DNA of 64,000 nucleotides. It comes from Roseicyclus sediminis. GTDB lineage: Bacteria > Pseudomonadota > Alphaproteobacteria > Rhodobacterales > Rhodobacteraceae. The notes under the pieces were generated by a model. The model had not been told where the DNA came from, made no database searches, and saw only the letters and a list, made by a program, of their open reading frames with translations. A program made the translations under genes and the position numbers. Every line of letters begins with the position of its first letter. The stretch's first letter is position 1. The stretch spans positions 186,001-250,000 of the forward strand of contig NZ_JAOPHT010000003.1 of the NCBI RefSeq assembly GCF_025515305.1, written 5' to 3'. Positions 1 to 14,613 of this stretch are shown here, in pieces.

Positions 1-83
1 TGCCCACGTTGCGCGTCGTTATGCCGTCAAGCGCGCGTTCGTGTGCAGTGCGTTTGCCTCATACTCTGCCAATTGCTTGTGTC

Positions 84-101
84 TGTCAAATTAAATTGAC
101 A
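84..101. promoter_or_regulatory. PpsR/CrtJ-type operator, distal site for bchF
   Basis: The sequence TGTCAAATTAAATTGACA fits TGT-N12-ACA exactly and is nearly palindromic. This is the known binding motif of the redox- and light-responsive repressor PpsR (CrtJ). The right half carries TTGACA, a perfect sigma-70 -35 hexamer, so repressor binding would mask a promoter. The second site lies 145 bp downstream, which is compatible with the cooperative two-site binding known for this family. Confidence 0.8.
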
Positions 102-228
102 CTACGGCACATTCGTCCTCGTGCGGTCGCGTTTCCTGGAGGCTTAACTAGGCCGAACCCCCATGTTTTTCAAGGCCGGCGCGCCTCGGGCCACTGTCAT
201 TTGACCCGAACACCCGCCATGTGAGGAG

Positions 229-246
229 TGTAAGTTTTGATTGACA
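229..246. promoter_or_regulatory. PpsR/CrtJ-type operator, proximal site for bchF
   Basis: The sequence TGTAAGTTTTGATTGACA is an exact TGT-N12-ACA match ending 53 bp before the bchF start codon. The right half again contains TTGACA. No strong -10 hexamer is visible at the expected distance, so the exact promoter is not called. Repression of the bchF-to-puh transcription unit under high oxygen is the inferred role. Confidence 0.8.
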
Positions 247-299
247 CTCTCTCCTTAAGGGACCAGATTTCTTCTACAGACCAAAGGAATCGAACGTTC

Positions 300-2065
<1,766 letters not shown>

Positions 2066-2072
2066 CCCCACG

Positions 2073-2121
2073 CCTTCATCTTTCCCAAAATACGCCGGGG
2101 GTCCGGGGGCAGCGCCCCCGG
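2073..2121 (-). repeat. Dispersed hairpin repeat in the bchN-bchB gap
   Basis: Read on the minus strand, the element has a GC-rich hairpin (8-bp stem CCGGGGGC/GCCCCCGG with a 3-nt loop, 2103-2121). A tail follows with CCCCCGGCGT, a T-run and GATGAAGG. A second copy with the same architecture lies at 33252-33316, and the tail alone recurs at 3504-3525. I recall elements of this look between genes of other Rhodobacteraceae, but that was not checked here. The hairpin ends 8 nt before the bchB ATG and occupies the place of its ribosome binding site. Confidence 0.75.
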
Positions 2122-2129
2122 GTTTCGCC

Positions 2130-3714
2130 ATGAAACTCACCGTCTGGACATACGAGGGCCCGCCGCACGTTGGCGCGATGCGCGTCGCGACCGCCATGAA
2201 GGGCCTGCACTACGTGCTGCACGCGCCTCAGGGCGACACTTACGCCGACCTCCTCTTCACGATGATCGAGCGGCGCAACCACCGCCCGCCCGTCACCTAC
2301 ACGACCTTCGAGGGCCGCGACCTCGGCGAGGATACCGCCGGCATCTTCAAGAAGACCTGCCAGGAGGCCTACGACCGCTTTCGCCCCCAGGCCCTGATCG
2401 TCGGTGCCTCCTGCACGGCGGAGCTGATCCAGGACGACCCCGGCGGGCTGGCCGAAACGATGGACATCCCCGTTCCTGTCGTCGCGCTGGAGCTTCCGTC
2501 CTACCAGCGCAAGGAGAACTTCGGGACCGACGAGACCTTCTACCAGCTCGTCAAGGCCCTGGCCGGTCCGGTCGAGAAGACGCCCGAAGTCACCGCCAAC
2601 CTGATCGGCCCTCTCGCGCTGGGCTTCCGCCACCGCGACGACATCGAGGAGGTGAAGGGCCTGCTCTACGAGATGGGGATCGGCATCAACGTGGTCGCCC
2701 CCTTCGATGCGACGCCCCAGGACATGACCCGGCTGGGCGCGGCGCACGTCAACATCCTGATGTATCCCGAACACGCGGAAACCGCCGCGCGCCACATGGA
2801 GCGCACGCTCGGCATTCCCTACACGAAGACGGTGCCGATCGGCGTCGGCGCGACGCATGACTTCGTCGCGGAAGTGGCCCGGATCTGCGGTGTGCAACCG
2901 AAAAAGGACCTCTCCCGCCTGCGCCAGCCCTGGTGGTCGAAGTCGGTCGACTCGACCTACCTCACCGGCAAGCGCGTGTTCCTCTTCGGCGACGCGACGC
3001 ATGTGACGACAGCGGCCCGCATCGCGCGGGACGAGATGGGCTTCGAGGTCGTGGGCCTTGGATGCTACAACCGCGAGTTCGCGCGGTCCGTCCGGGCGCT
3101 GGGCAAGGAATTCGGCGTCGAGGCGCTGATCACCGACGACTACCTCGAGGTCGAGAAGGCCATCGAGGATGCCGCGCCCGAGATGATCCTCGGCACCCAG
3201 ATGGAGCGTCATATCGGCAAGCGCCTCGGCATCCCCTGTGCCGTCATCTCCGCGCCCGTTCACGTGCAGGACTTCCCCGCGCGCTACTCGCCCCAGATGG
3301 GCTGGGAAGGCGCGAACGTGATCTTCGACACCTGGATCCACCCGCTGGTCATGGGGCTGGAGGAGCATCTCCTCGCCATGTTCCGCGAGGATTTCGAGTT
3401 CCACGACGAGGCCGGCCCGAGCCACCACGGCGGCCATGCGCCGAAACCGGTCGGCGCGGAGCAGGCAGGCCTTGCCGCGGATGCCGAGGCCGGCGCCGAA
3501 GTGCGTATTTCGGGAAAGATGAAGGACGCAGAGGAAGAGGTTCCCACCGGCACGGGTTCGGACGTCATGGTCTGGCTGGCCGATGCCGAGCGCGAATTGA
3601 AGAAGATCCCGTTCTTCGTGCGCGGCAAGGCCAAGCGCAACACCGAGAAATTCGCCGCCGAGCGCGGCGTGACCGAGATCAGCGTCGACACGCTCTACGA
3701 AGCGAAGGCCCATT

Positions 3715-3725
<11 letters not shown>
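2130..3725 (+). CDS. bchB: BchB, light-independent protochlorophyllide reductase subunit B
   Basis: BchB is the second half of the DPOR NB component and binds protochlorophyllide at the interface with BchN. It is 531 aa. Asp36 is present at the position of the unusual aspartate ligand to the NB cluster. The C-terminal part (about residues 475-530) is the small helical domain found in BchB/ChlB, joined by a variable linker. That linker carries residues 459-465, which are encoded by a near-perfect copy of the dispersed repeat tail. No purine-rich ribosome binding site is visible because the repeat hairpin abuts the ATG. Confidence 0.97.
3504..3525 (+). repeat. Tail of the dispersed repeat inside the bchB coding sequence
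   Basis: These 22 nt match the inverted tail at 2073-2094 at 21 of 22 positions (one C for T). They are translated in frame as Arg-Ile-Ser-Gly-Lys-Met-Lys within the linker before the C-terminal domain of BchB. The GC hairpin half of the repeat is absent here. Confidence 0.65.
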
Positions 3726-8271
<4,546 letters not shown>

Positions 8272-8272
<1 letters not shown>

Positions 8273-8964
8273 TGGTGGGCACCCCCACATACGGCGCCAC
8301 GCGCGACAGGGTCGAGGAATACTTCGACCGCACCGCCACCCGCACCTGGGAACGGCTGACCTCCGACGCGCCCGTGTCCGGCATCCGCCAGACCGTGCGC
8401 GAGGGCCGCGACCGGATGCGCGAGATCATGCTGTCCCGCCTACCCGCGGACCTTGCCGGGCGCCGCGTGCTGGACGCCGGCTGCGGCACAGGGGCGATGA
8501 CCGAGGAACTGGCGCGCCGCGGGGCGCACGTCACGGCGATCGACATCTCGCCTCAGCTTGTCGAGATCGCGCGCAACCGGATGCCCGAACATCTGCTCGG
8601 CCAGATCACCTTCACTTCCGGCGACATGCTGTCGGCCGACCTCGGTGACTTCGACCACGTCATGGCCATGGACTCGATGATCTACTACACCGCCGACGAT
8701 CTCGGACAGGCCCTTGCCGGCCTGTCGCGCCGCGTATCGCAGTCGATCGTCTTCACCGTCGCGCCGCGCACGCCCTTCCTGATGGCGTTCTTCACAGTCG
8801 GAAAACTGTTCCCGCGTTCCGACCGGTCGCCGACGATGATCCCGCACGCGCCCCGCCAGATCGCCGCGAAAGCGGCTCTGCACGGCGGCACAGGCTCTGT
8901 TTCGGAGGTCGAGCGCGTCAGCCGCGGCTTCTACATCTCCACCTGCCTGGAGTACCGGGCATGA
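8272..8964 (+). CDS. bchM: BchM, Mg-protoporphyrin IX O-methyltransferase
   Basis: BchM methylates the C13 propionate of Mg-protoporphyrin IX with S-adenosylmethionine, the step after BchHID. At 230 aa it is of normal length. The SAM-binding motif [11 protein letters not shown] lies at residues 66-76, followed by an acidic loop near the end of the next strand. The start overlaps the bchL stop (TGATG), and its own stop overlaps lhaA (ATGA), so it is embedded in a translationally coupled run. Confidence 0.95.
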
Positions 8965-10394
8965 AAAAACTCCTCAAACGCATCTCCATCTCCTACCTGC
9001 CCTTCGCGGACGCCGCCTCGGACGAGCTTCCGCTGGGCCAGCTCCTGCGGCTCAGCCTGTTCCAGGTCTCGGTCGGCATGGCGGCCGTGATGCTTCTCGG
9101 CACGCTCAACCGCGTGATGATCGTGGAGCTTCAGGTGCCCGCCTTCCTGGTCGCGGCGATGGTCGCGCTTCCGGTCCTGATCGCACCCTTCCGCGCGCTT
9201 CTCGGGTTCAAGTCCGACACCTACAAGTCCGCCATCGGGTGGAAGCGCATCCCCTATCTCTGGTTCGGCACGCTCTGGCAGTTCGGTGGCCTCGCGATCA
9301 TGCCTGCCGCGCTTCTCGTGCTGGGGGGCGAGGTCACGCAGGTGCGCTACGACATCCCCTATGCCGGGGAGCTTCTGGCCGGGATCGCGTTCCTGATGAC
9401 CGGCCTCGGAATGCACATGACCCAGACCGCCGGCCTGGCGCTCGCCGCCGACCGCGCGACCGACGAGACCCGGCCACGGGTCGTGGCGCTTCTCTATGTC
9501 ATGCTGCTTGTCGGCATGGGCGCATCGGCTTTGGTGATCGGCTATCTGCTGCGGCAGTTCACGCCGATCGAGCTTATCCAGGTGATCCAGGGCACCGCTG
9601 TCCTGACCGTGGTCCTGAACGTCGTGGCCCTGTGGAAGCAGGAGCGCGTGCGCCCGATGACCCGCGCCGAGCGCGAGGAGGAAACGCCGAGTTTCTCGGA
9701 CGCCTGGGCCGACTATGCCAGCGGCGGGACCGCGGGGCGGCTGCTGGCGGTCGTCTTCCTCGGCACCATGGCCTTCAACATGCAGGACGTGCTGCTGGAA
9801 CCCTATGGCGGCGAGATCCTCGGCCTTTCGGTGTCGTCCACGACGCTCCTGACCGCGACCTGGGCCGTTGGTGCGCTGACCGGCTTCGCGCTTGCCGCCC
9901 GCTGGCTGAGTGCGGGGATCAACCCCTACCGCATGGGCGCGCGCGGCATCCTCGCGGGACTTGCCGCCTTCTCGGCGGTGATCTTCTCGAACCCCTGGAA
10001 CTCACCCGAGCTGTTCTTCGCGGGCGCGGCCCTGATCGGCTTCGGCGGCGGGCTCTTCTCGGTGGCGACGCTCACCGCCGCGATGACGATGCCCTCGGCC
10101 GGCAAGGCCGGGCGGGGCCTCGCGCTCGGCGCCTGGGGCGCGGCGCAGGCGACCGCGGCGGGGATATCCACCGCCATCGGCGGCGGTCTGCGCGACATCG
10201 TCAACGGCATGGCCAACAACGGTCAGCTTGGCGAGGCCCTCGCCAACCCCGCGACCGGATACTCGGTGGTCTACCACATCGAGATCCTTCTTCTCTTCAT
10301 GACACTCGTGGCCCTCGGACCCCTTGTCAGAACTGCAACGACCAACAGCGAAAGGGCGACGGGCAAGATCGGGCTCGCCGACCTGCCCACCTGA
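8961..10394 (+). CDS. lhaA: LhaA, light-harvesting 1 assembly factor (PucC/BCD family)
   Basis: LhaA belongs to the PucC/bacteriochlorophyll-delivery branch of the major facilitator fold and is needed for LH1 assembly in Rhodobacter. The 477 aa product shows about 12 hydrophobic segments spread over its length, with the charged cytoplasmic loop (Glu/Arg-rich, near 230-245) between the two six-helix halves. It lies directly before puhA, the usual place. It starts inside the bchM stop and is followed by a 24-nt gap with GAAAGGA before puhA. Confidence 0.94.
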   Translation: MKKLLKRISISYLPFADAASDELPLGQLLRLSLFQVSVGMAAVMLLGTLNRVMIVELQVPAFLVAAMVALPVLIAPFRALLGFKSDTYKSAIGWKRIPYLWFGTLWQFGGLAIMPAALLVLGGEVTQVRYDIPYAGELLAGIAFLMTGLGMHMTQTAGLALAADRATDETRPRVVALLYVMLLVGMGASALVIGYLLRQFTPIELIQVIQGTAVLTVVLNVVALWKQERVRPMTRAEREEETPSFSDAWADYASGGTAGRLLAVVFLGTMAFNMQDVLLEPYGGEILGLSVSSTTLLTATWAVGALTGFALAARWLSAGINPYRMGARGILAGLAAFSAVIFSNPWNSPELFFAGAALIGFGGGLFSVATLTAAMTMPSAGKAGRGLALGAWGAAQATAAGISTAIGGGLRDIVNGMANNGQLGEALANPATGYSVVYHIEILLLFMTLVALGPLVRTATTNSERATGKIGLADLPT

Positions 10395-10418
10395 AGCCGA
10401 ACCCGAAAGGATACGCAC

Positions 10419-11204
10419 ATGGAAAACGCATTCTTCGGCAACTTCGATCTGGCCAGCCTGTCTATCTGGCTGTTCTGGATCTTCTTTGCCCTGCTGATCT
10501 ACTACCTGCAGACCGAGAACATGCGGGAAGGTTACCCGCTTGAGAACGAGGACGGTTCGGCCGCCCCCAACCAGGGCCCCTTCCCGGTGCCGAACGCCAA
10601 GACCTTCGTCCTGCCGCACGGCCGCGGCGAAGTCGTCGTGCCCTCCGCCGAGAACGAGGCGGCGCACCGGCGCGAGAACCTGGCCATGGAAAAGGTCGCC
10701 TGGTCCGCCGGCAACGGCTATCCCTACGAGCCGACGGGCGATCCGCTGGCCGACGGGATCGGTCCGGGCGCCTGGACGCCCCGTGCCGATGTCCCCGAGC
10801 TTGACGGCCACGGCCATCCCAAGATCGTGCCGATGGGCCAGACCGAAGCCTATCGCGTCAGCGCCGGGCGCGACCCCCGCGGCCTGCAGGTCGTGGCGGG
10901 CGACAACACCGTGGTGGGCACCGTCACCGACATGTGGATCGACGCACCCGAGCAGCTGGTCCGGTATCTCGAGCTGGAGCTTGACGCCGATCATGGCGGC
11001 GGCACCCGCCTGGTGCCAATCCAGTTCTGCAAGATCGGTTTCTCGCGGGTGAAGGTGAATGCCATCTTCGGCAAGCACTTCGCCGGAGTTCCGGCCACCA
11101 AGTCGCCGAACCAGGTGACCAAGCTCGAGGAAGAGAAGATCTCGGCCTACTACGGCGGCGGTATCCTCTACGCCTCCCAGGACCGGATGGACCCGCTGCT
11201 CTGA
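10419..11204 (+). CDS. puhA: PuhA, photosynthetic reaction centre H subunit
   Basis: PuhA is the single-span H subunit that caps the L-M core on the cytoplasmic side and guides protons to QB. At 261 aa it has the typical length. One transmembrane helix lies at about residues 12-31, followed by a conserved Tyr/Glu-rich stretch and the globular domain with many Pro/Gly turns. The gene follows lhaA and begins the puhABC group. In Rhodobacter, puhA is known to be expressed partly from a promoter inside lhaA; such a promoter was not identified here. Confidence 0.97.
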   Translation: MENAFFGNFDLASLSIWLFWIFFALLIYYLQTENMREGYPLENEDGSAAPNQGPFPVPNAKTFVLPHGRGEVVVPSAENEAAHRRENLAMEKVAWSAGNGYPYEPTGDPLADGIGPGAWTPRADVPELDGHGHPKIVPMGQTEAYRVSAGRDPRGLQVVAGDNTVVGTVTDMWIDAPEQLVRYLELELDADHGGGTRLVPIQFCKIGFSRVKVNAIFGKHFAGVPATKSPNQVTKLEEEKISAYYGGGILYASQDRMDPLL

Positions 11205-11248
11205 GCGGCGGATCACCAGAGACGACCGACCGGAAGGAGACACGACCG

Positions 11249-11896
11249 ATGCCACACGACCACGACGACTTTCAGACCGAGCCCGTCCGTGGACTGCCCG
11301 AGAACCTGCCGGAGGGTGAGCACATCCTCTGGCAGGGTCAGCCGGATTGGTGGGCCCTGACCAGGGAAGCCCTGAGCTTCTGGTGGGTGGCCGGCTACTT
11401 CGCCTTCCTGTTCGCCTGGCGGACGATCGGTGGCGCCGCGACCGAGACCTGGACCGAGAGCGCCACGGCGGCGTCCTTCTTCCTCGTCCTTGGCGCCATC
11501 GTCTGCATCATCCTGCTGGTGGTGGGTGTCGTGCAGGCAAGAACGACCGTCTACACGATCACCAACCGCAGGGTGGCAATGCGCATCGGCGCGGCGCTGA
11601 CCATGACGCTCAATCTTCCGTTCCGGAAGATTCGCAACGCCAACCTGGAAGTGCGGCGGGGCGGCACCGGCACGATCGCCCTGGAGATGGAGGACGACGC
11701 AGGAAGCGTCCGCCTGTCCTACATCATGACCTGGCCCCATGTCCGGCCATGGCGGATGAAGCACACCGAGCCCGCGCTCCGGTGCATCCGCGACGCCGAG
11801 GCGGTGGCGAAGATCTTCGCCGACGCGGCCGAGACGGCTGTGGCCCAGCCCGTGATCGAACGCATGGCGGCGCCCCAGCCGCTGGCCGCGGAATAG
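11249..11896 (+). CDS. puhB: PuhB, photosynthetic complex assembly protein
   Basis: PuhB is known from Rhodobacter capsulatus as a reaction-centre assembly factor. The 215 aa product has hydrophobic segments near residues 45-65 and 73-98, then a domain with the pattern TVYTITNRRVAMRIG, typical of bacterial PH-like (bPH) modules. The C terminus is hydrophilic. The ATG has AAGGAGA upstream. It sits in the conserved order puhA-puhB-puhC, with 44 nt before it and 13 nt after it. Confidence 0.92.
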   Translation: MPHDHDDFQTEPVRGLPENLPEGEHILWQGQPDWWALTREALSFWWVAGYFAFLFAWRTIGGAATETWTESATAASFFLVLGAIVCIILLVVGVVQARTTVYTITNRRVAMRIGAALTMTLNLPFRKIRNANLEVRRGGTGTIALEMEDDAGSVRLSYIMTWPHVRPWRMKHTEPALRCIRDAEAVAKIFADAAETAVAQPVIERMAAPQPLAAE

Positions 11897-11909
11897 GGAG
11901 GACGGGAAG

Positions 11910-12386
11910 ATGGCACTCAGTCACGCCGAAAGAAAACTCGTCAAGCGCGACAAGGAGATGGTTCCGGCCATCCTTGTCAGGGCGATGTTCGTCCTGTGCC
12001 TCTGCGTTCTGATCATCGTCGCCTACGCGCGGCTGACGGACCGTCCGCTGTCGGCGATGCCTCCGTCGGAGGCCGAGGCCCCGGTGGTGATGGAACGGAC
12101 CATCCGCATCTTCGGGCAGATGGACGGGTCGGCGCGGGTTCTCGACGCCGACGGCAATCTCGTCGCCGACTTCTCGCCCGAGGAGGGCGGGTTCGTCGCC
12201 GGCATCTATCGCGTGCTGGAACGCGAACGTGGGGCCGTTGGCCTCGATGCATCCGAGCCGATCCGGCTGGTGCGCTTTTCAGACGGGCGCATCGGGCTTC
12301 GTGATGACCACACCGATTTCCGGGCCGAGCTTTTCGGCTTCGGGGCGGACAACGAGGCGGTCTTTGCCCGCCTCCTGGAGGAATGA
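11910..12386 (+). CDS. puhC: PuhC, photosynthetic complex assembly protein
   Basis: PuhC is a membrane-anchored protein of the puh operon that affects LH1-reaction centre organisation in Rhodobacter. The 158 aa product has a basic N terminus, a single hydrophobic helix near residues 18-38, and a periplasmic-type domain with repeated beta-strand pattern (Gly-Asp turns, residues 65-150). GGGAGGA precedes the ATG. It is followed after 3 nt by the 98 aa gene of unknown function. Confidence 0.9.
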   Translation: MALSHAERKLVKRDKEMVPAILVRAMFVLCLCVLIIVAYARLTDRPLSAMPPSEAEAPVVMERTIRIFGQMDGSARVLDADGNLVADFSPEEGGFVAGIYRVLERERGAVGLDASEPIRLVRFSDGRIGLRDDHTDFRAELFGFGADNEAVFARLLEE

Positions 12387-12389
12387 CCG

Positions 12390-12686
12390 ATGGGATGGAT
12401 CACCCGAGAGACGGAGACCGCGCCTTGCGAGGTCGAGGTCAGCCACTGCTTCGACAGCCTGCATGCGCATGTGAAGTTCCTGAACGGCGCCACCATCAAC
12501 CCCGGTGACGAGGTGCTGGTGCACGGCGCGCCGGTGATGGCCCCCTACGGCGAGGTCGTCCGCGAGGAGCGTACCGCCACGATCACCCGCGCCTCGAAAC
12601 TGGAGCAGTTCTGGACCCGCGCCACCGGCGACTTCGAGTTCATGGAGCTTTGCGAATTCAGCTTCTCCGAGGAGGTTTCGGTATGA
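12390..12686 (+). CDS. Conserved-position unknown protein between puhC and acsF
   Basis: I do not recognise a named domain in this 98 aa protein. It is soluble, with no signal peptide or membrane segment, and is fairly acidic. Two Cys lie near residues 12 and 19, and a third near the C terminus. A short basic segment (about residues 57-71) precedes an aromatic and acidic C terminus. It starts 3 nt after puhC with GGAGGAA upstream and overlaps acsF as ATGA, so it is clearly expressed with its neighbours. In R. capsulatus a small membrane protein gene (puhD/orf55) occupies a similar position, but this protein lacks a membrane helix and is not obviously the same. Confidence 0.85.
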   Translation: MGWITRETETAPCEVEVSHCFDSLHAHVKFLNGATINPGDEVLVHGAPVMAPYGEVVREERTATITRASKLEQFWTRATGDFEFMELCEFSFSEEVSV

Positions 12687-13801
12687 AGGATCTTCAGCAT
12701 TCCGCCGACGCATCCACCGTCGAAGAGGCGATGGCCGCGCAGAACTACGAACAGGCCATCGTCGACAGCGAGGGCGCGACCGCGCTCGCCATGCAGAACA
12801 CGCTGCTGACGCCGCGTTTCTACACCACCGATTTCGACGAGATGGACGCCATCAACGTCGAATCCGTGCGCGAGGACTGGGACAAGCTGATCGCGCAGAT
12901 GAAGGCCGACCCGAACAAGGGCCACTTCAAGAAGAACGAGGACTGGGATCATATCGACTGGGACGGGATGGAGCCGAAACTCAAGGCCGAGTTCATCGAT
13001 TTCCTGGTGTCGTCCTGCACCGCCGAGTTCTCGGGCTGCGTCCTCTACAAGGAGATGAAGCGGCGCGGGAACAACGAAGACATCGTGACGCTGTTCCAGC
13101 TGATGGCACGCGACGAGGCTCGGCATGCGGGCTTCATCAACGACGCGCTGCGCGAGGCGGGCATCGCGGTGAACCTCGGCTTCCTGACGCAGAAGAAGAA
13201 GTACACCTACTTCCGGCCGAAGTTCATATACTACGCCACCTACCTGTCGGAGAAGATCGGCTACGCCCGCTATATCACCATCTTCCGCCATCTCGAGGCA
13301 CACCCCGAGCATCGGTTCCACCCGATCTTCAAGTGGTTCAAGGAGTGGTGCAACGACGAGTTCAGCCACGGCGAAGCCTTTGCGCTCCTGATGAAGACCG
13401 ATCCGAAGCTGACGCAGAGCTTCGTCAACAAGCTCTGGATCAAGTTCTTCCTGACGGCGGTCTATTCCACGATGTACGTGCGCGACCACCAGCGCCCGGC
13501 CTTCCACGCCGCGCTTGGAGTCGATCCGGACTGGTATGCCCACGAGGTCTTTACCAAGACTTCCGAGATCTCCAGGCAGGTCTTCCCGCTGACGCTCGAT
13601 ATCGACCATCCGCGTTGGCAGAAGGGCCTTGAGGCGCTGCAGCGCGCCAACGTGGACCTCGCGGACGCCAAGAAGACCGGCAACGTGTTCAAGCGTGTCG
13701 GTGCAAGCGCTCGGGCAGCGGTCGCCTTCCTGGGGCTCTACACGATCCCGGCAAAGCGGAACCGGGTGCCCGTCAATACCCGGCTGGAGCCCGCATACTG
13801 A
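12683..13801 (+). CDS. acsF: AcsF, aerobic Mg-protoporphyrin IX monomethyl ester cyclase
   Basis: AcsF is the O2-dependent diiron enzyme that closes ring E to make protochlorophyllide. The 372 aa product carries the diiron ligand pattern: Glu115, Glu145-x-x-His148, and Glu226-x-x-His229. Its presence means bacteriochlorophyll can be made aerobically. The anaerobic cyclase gene bchE is not in this window, though it could lie elsewhere. The ATG at 12683 follows GGAGG and overlaps the upstream stop. The stop overlaps puhE as TGATG. Confidence 0.96.
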   Translation: MKDLQHSADASTVEEAMAAQNYEQAIVDSEGATALAMQNTLLTPRFYTTDFDEMDAINVESVREDWDKLIAQMKADPNKGHFKKNEDWDHIDWDGMEPKLKAEFIDFLVSSCTAEFSGCVLYKEMKRRGNNEDIVTLFQLMARDEARHAGFINDALREAGIAVNLGFLTQKKKYTYFRPKFIYYATYLSEKIGYARYITIFRHLEAHPEHRFHPIFKWFKEWCNDEFSHGEAFALLMKTDPKLTQSFVNKLWIKFFLTAVYSTMYVRDHQRPAFHAALGVDPDWYAHEVFTKTSEISRQVFPLTLDIDHPRWQKGLEALQRANVDLADAKKTGNVFKRVGASARAAVAFLGLYTIPAKRNRVPVNTRLEPAY

Positions 13802-14613
13802 TGCTCCACTCGCCCTGGATCGCGGCGCTTCTGGCGCTTTTCCTCTGGTGGTTCTCCACCGGGGCGATCCTCATGACGGTGCGCAGGGCGGACAAGGAAG
13901 GGGCCAAGGCGCGGCTCTGGGCCGTGCTTTGGAACCTGCCCTTCCTCGTCATCGGCGGCGTGGGCTTCGTCGATACGCTGGCCAATGACAGCGTGGCGGG
14001 GATCTACGTCGCCTTCCTCTCGGCGCTGGCGCTCTGGGGCTGGATCGAGCTGGCGTTCCTCACGGGCGTCATCACCGGTCCCGTGCGCCAGCCGCTGAAG
14101 AACGGTGTCCCCGAATGGGAGCGGTTCATCCGCGCCTGGGGCACCATCGCCTATCACGAGATGCTTCTGGCCTTCACGCTCATCGCCATGGTGCTGCTGA
14201 GCTACGGGGCCGAGAACCAGTTCGGAATGTGGACCTTCGCCGTCCTCTTCTGCGCCCGGGTCAGCGCCAAGCTGAACCTCTATCTCGGCGTGCGGAAGAT
14301 CAACGTGGAGTTCATCCCCGAACACCTCAACCACCTGCCGAGCCATTTCCGCATTGCGCGGATGAACTGGCTCTTTCCGATCTCGATCACCGGTCTCAGT
14401 GTCGCCGCCGCCTTCTGGCTCGGTCACGTCTGGGCCGCCGAGGGGCCGGCCGATGCCGTCGGCTACGCCCTTCTGGGCGCGCTCACCGCGCTCGCCCTCC
14501 TGGAGCACTGGTTCATGGTGCTCCCACTTCCGGACGAAAGACTGTGGCGCTGGATGCTGCCCGAACGTCCAACGCCAACCCAAGCCATACTGCCAAGCGA
14601 GGATGCAAGATGA
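13801..14613 (+). CDS. puhE: PuhE, photosynthetic complex assembly protein 2
   Basis: PuhE is an integral membrane protein of the puh operon that modulates bacteriochlorophyll production and reaction-centre content in Rhodobacter. The product is 270 aa with about six to seven hydrophobic segments (for example residues 5-25, 38-56, 66-88, 117-140, 190-215 and 218-240). The start is coupled to the acsF stop, and its stop overlaps hemA. The order acsF-puhE-hemA is the one known from Rhodobacter. Confidence 0.92.
   Translation: MLHSPWIAALLALFLWWFSTGAILMTVRRADKEGAKARLWAVLWNLPFLVIGGVGFVDTLANDSVAGIYVAFLSALALWGWIELAFLTGVITGPVRQPLKNGVPEWERFIRAWGTIAYHEMLLAFTLIAMVLLSYGAENQFGMWTFAVLFCARVSAKLNLYLGVRKINVEFIPEHLNHLPSHFRIARMNWLFPISITGLSVAAAFWLGHVWAAEGPADAVGYALLGALTALALLEHWFMVLPLPDERLWRWMLPERPTPTQAILPSEDAR

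Larger units (their letters stand above)
1..299. other. Upstream region of bchF, noncoding as far as visible
   Basis: No credible gene is seen here. The only open frame (9-224) encodes an Arg/Pro-rich peptide with no recognisable domain and no ribosome binding site. The stretch is less GC-rich than its surroundings around 70-105 and 230-300, as expected of a control region. It holds two perfect TGT-N12-ACA sites, listed separately, each with TTGACA as its right half. A gene on the other side of this region would lie outside the window, so the divergent partner is unknown. Confidence 0.6.

Noticed and set aside
9-224. Open frame of 71 codons at the left edge
   Set aside because: The peptide is Arg/Pro-rich, has no ribosome binding site and crosses a perfect PpsR site, so it is not taken as a gene.
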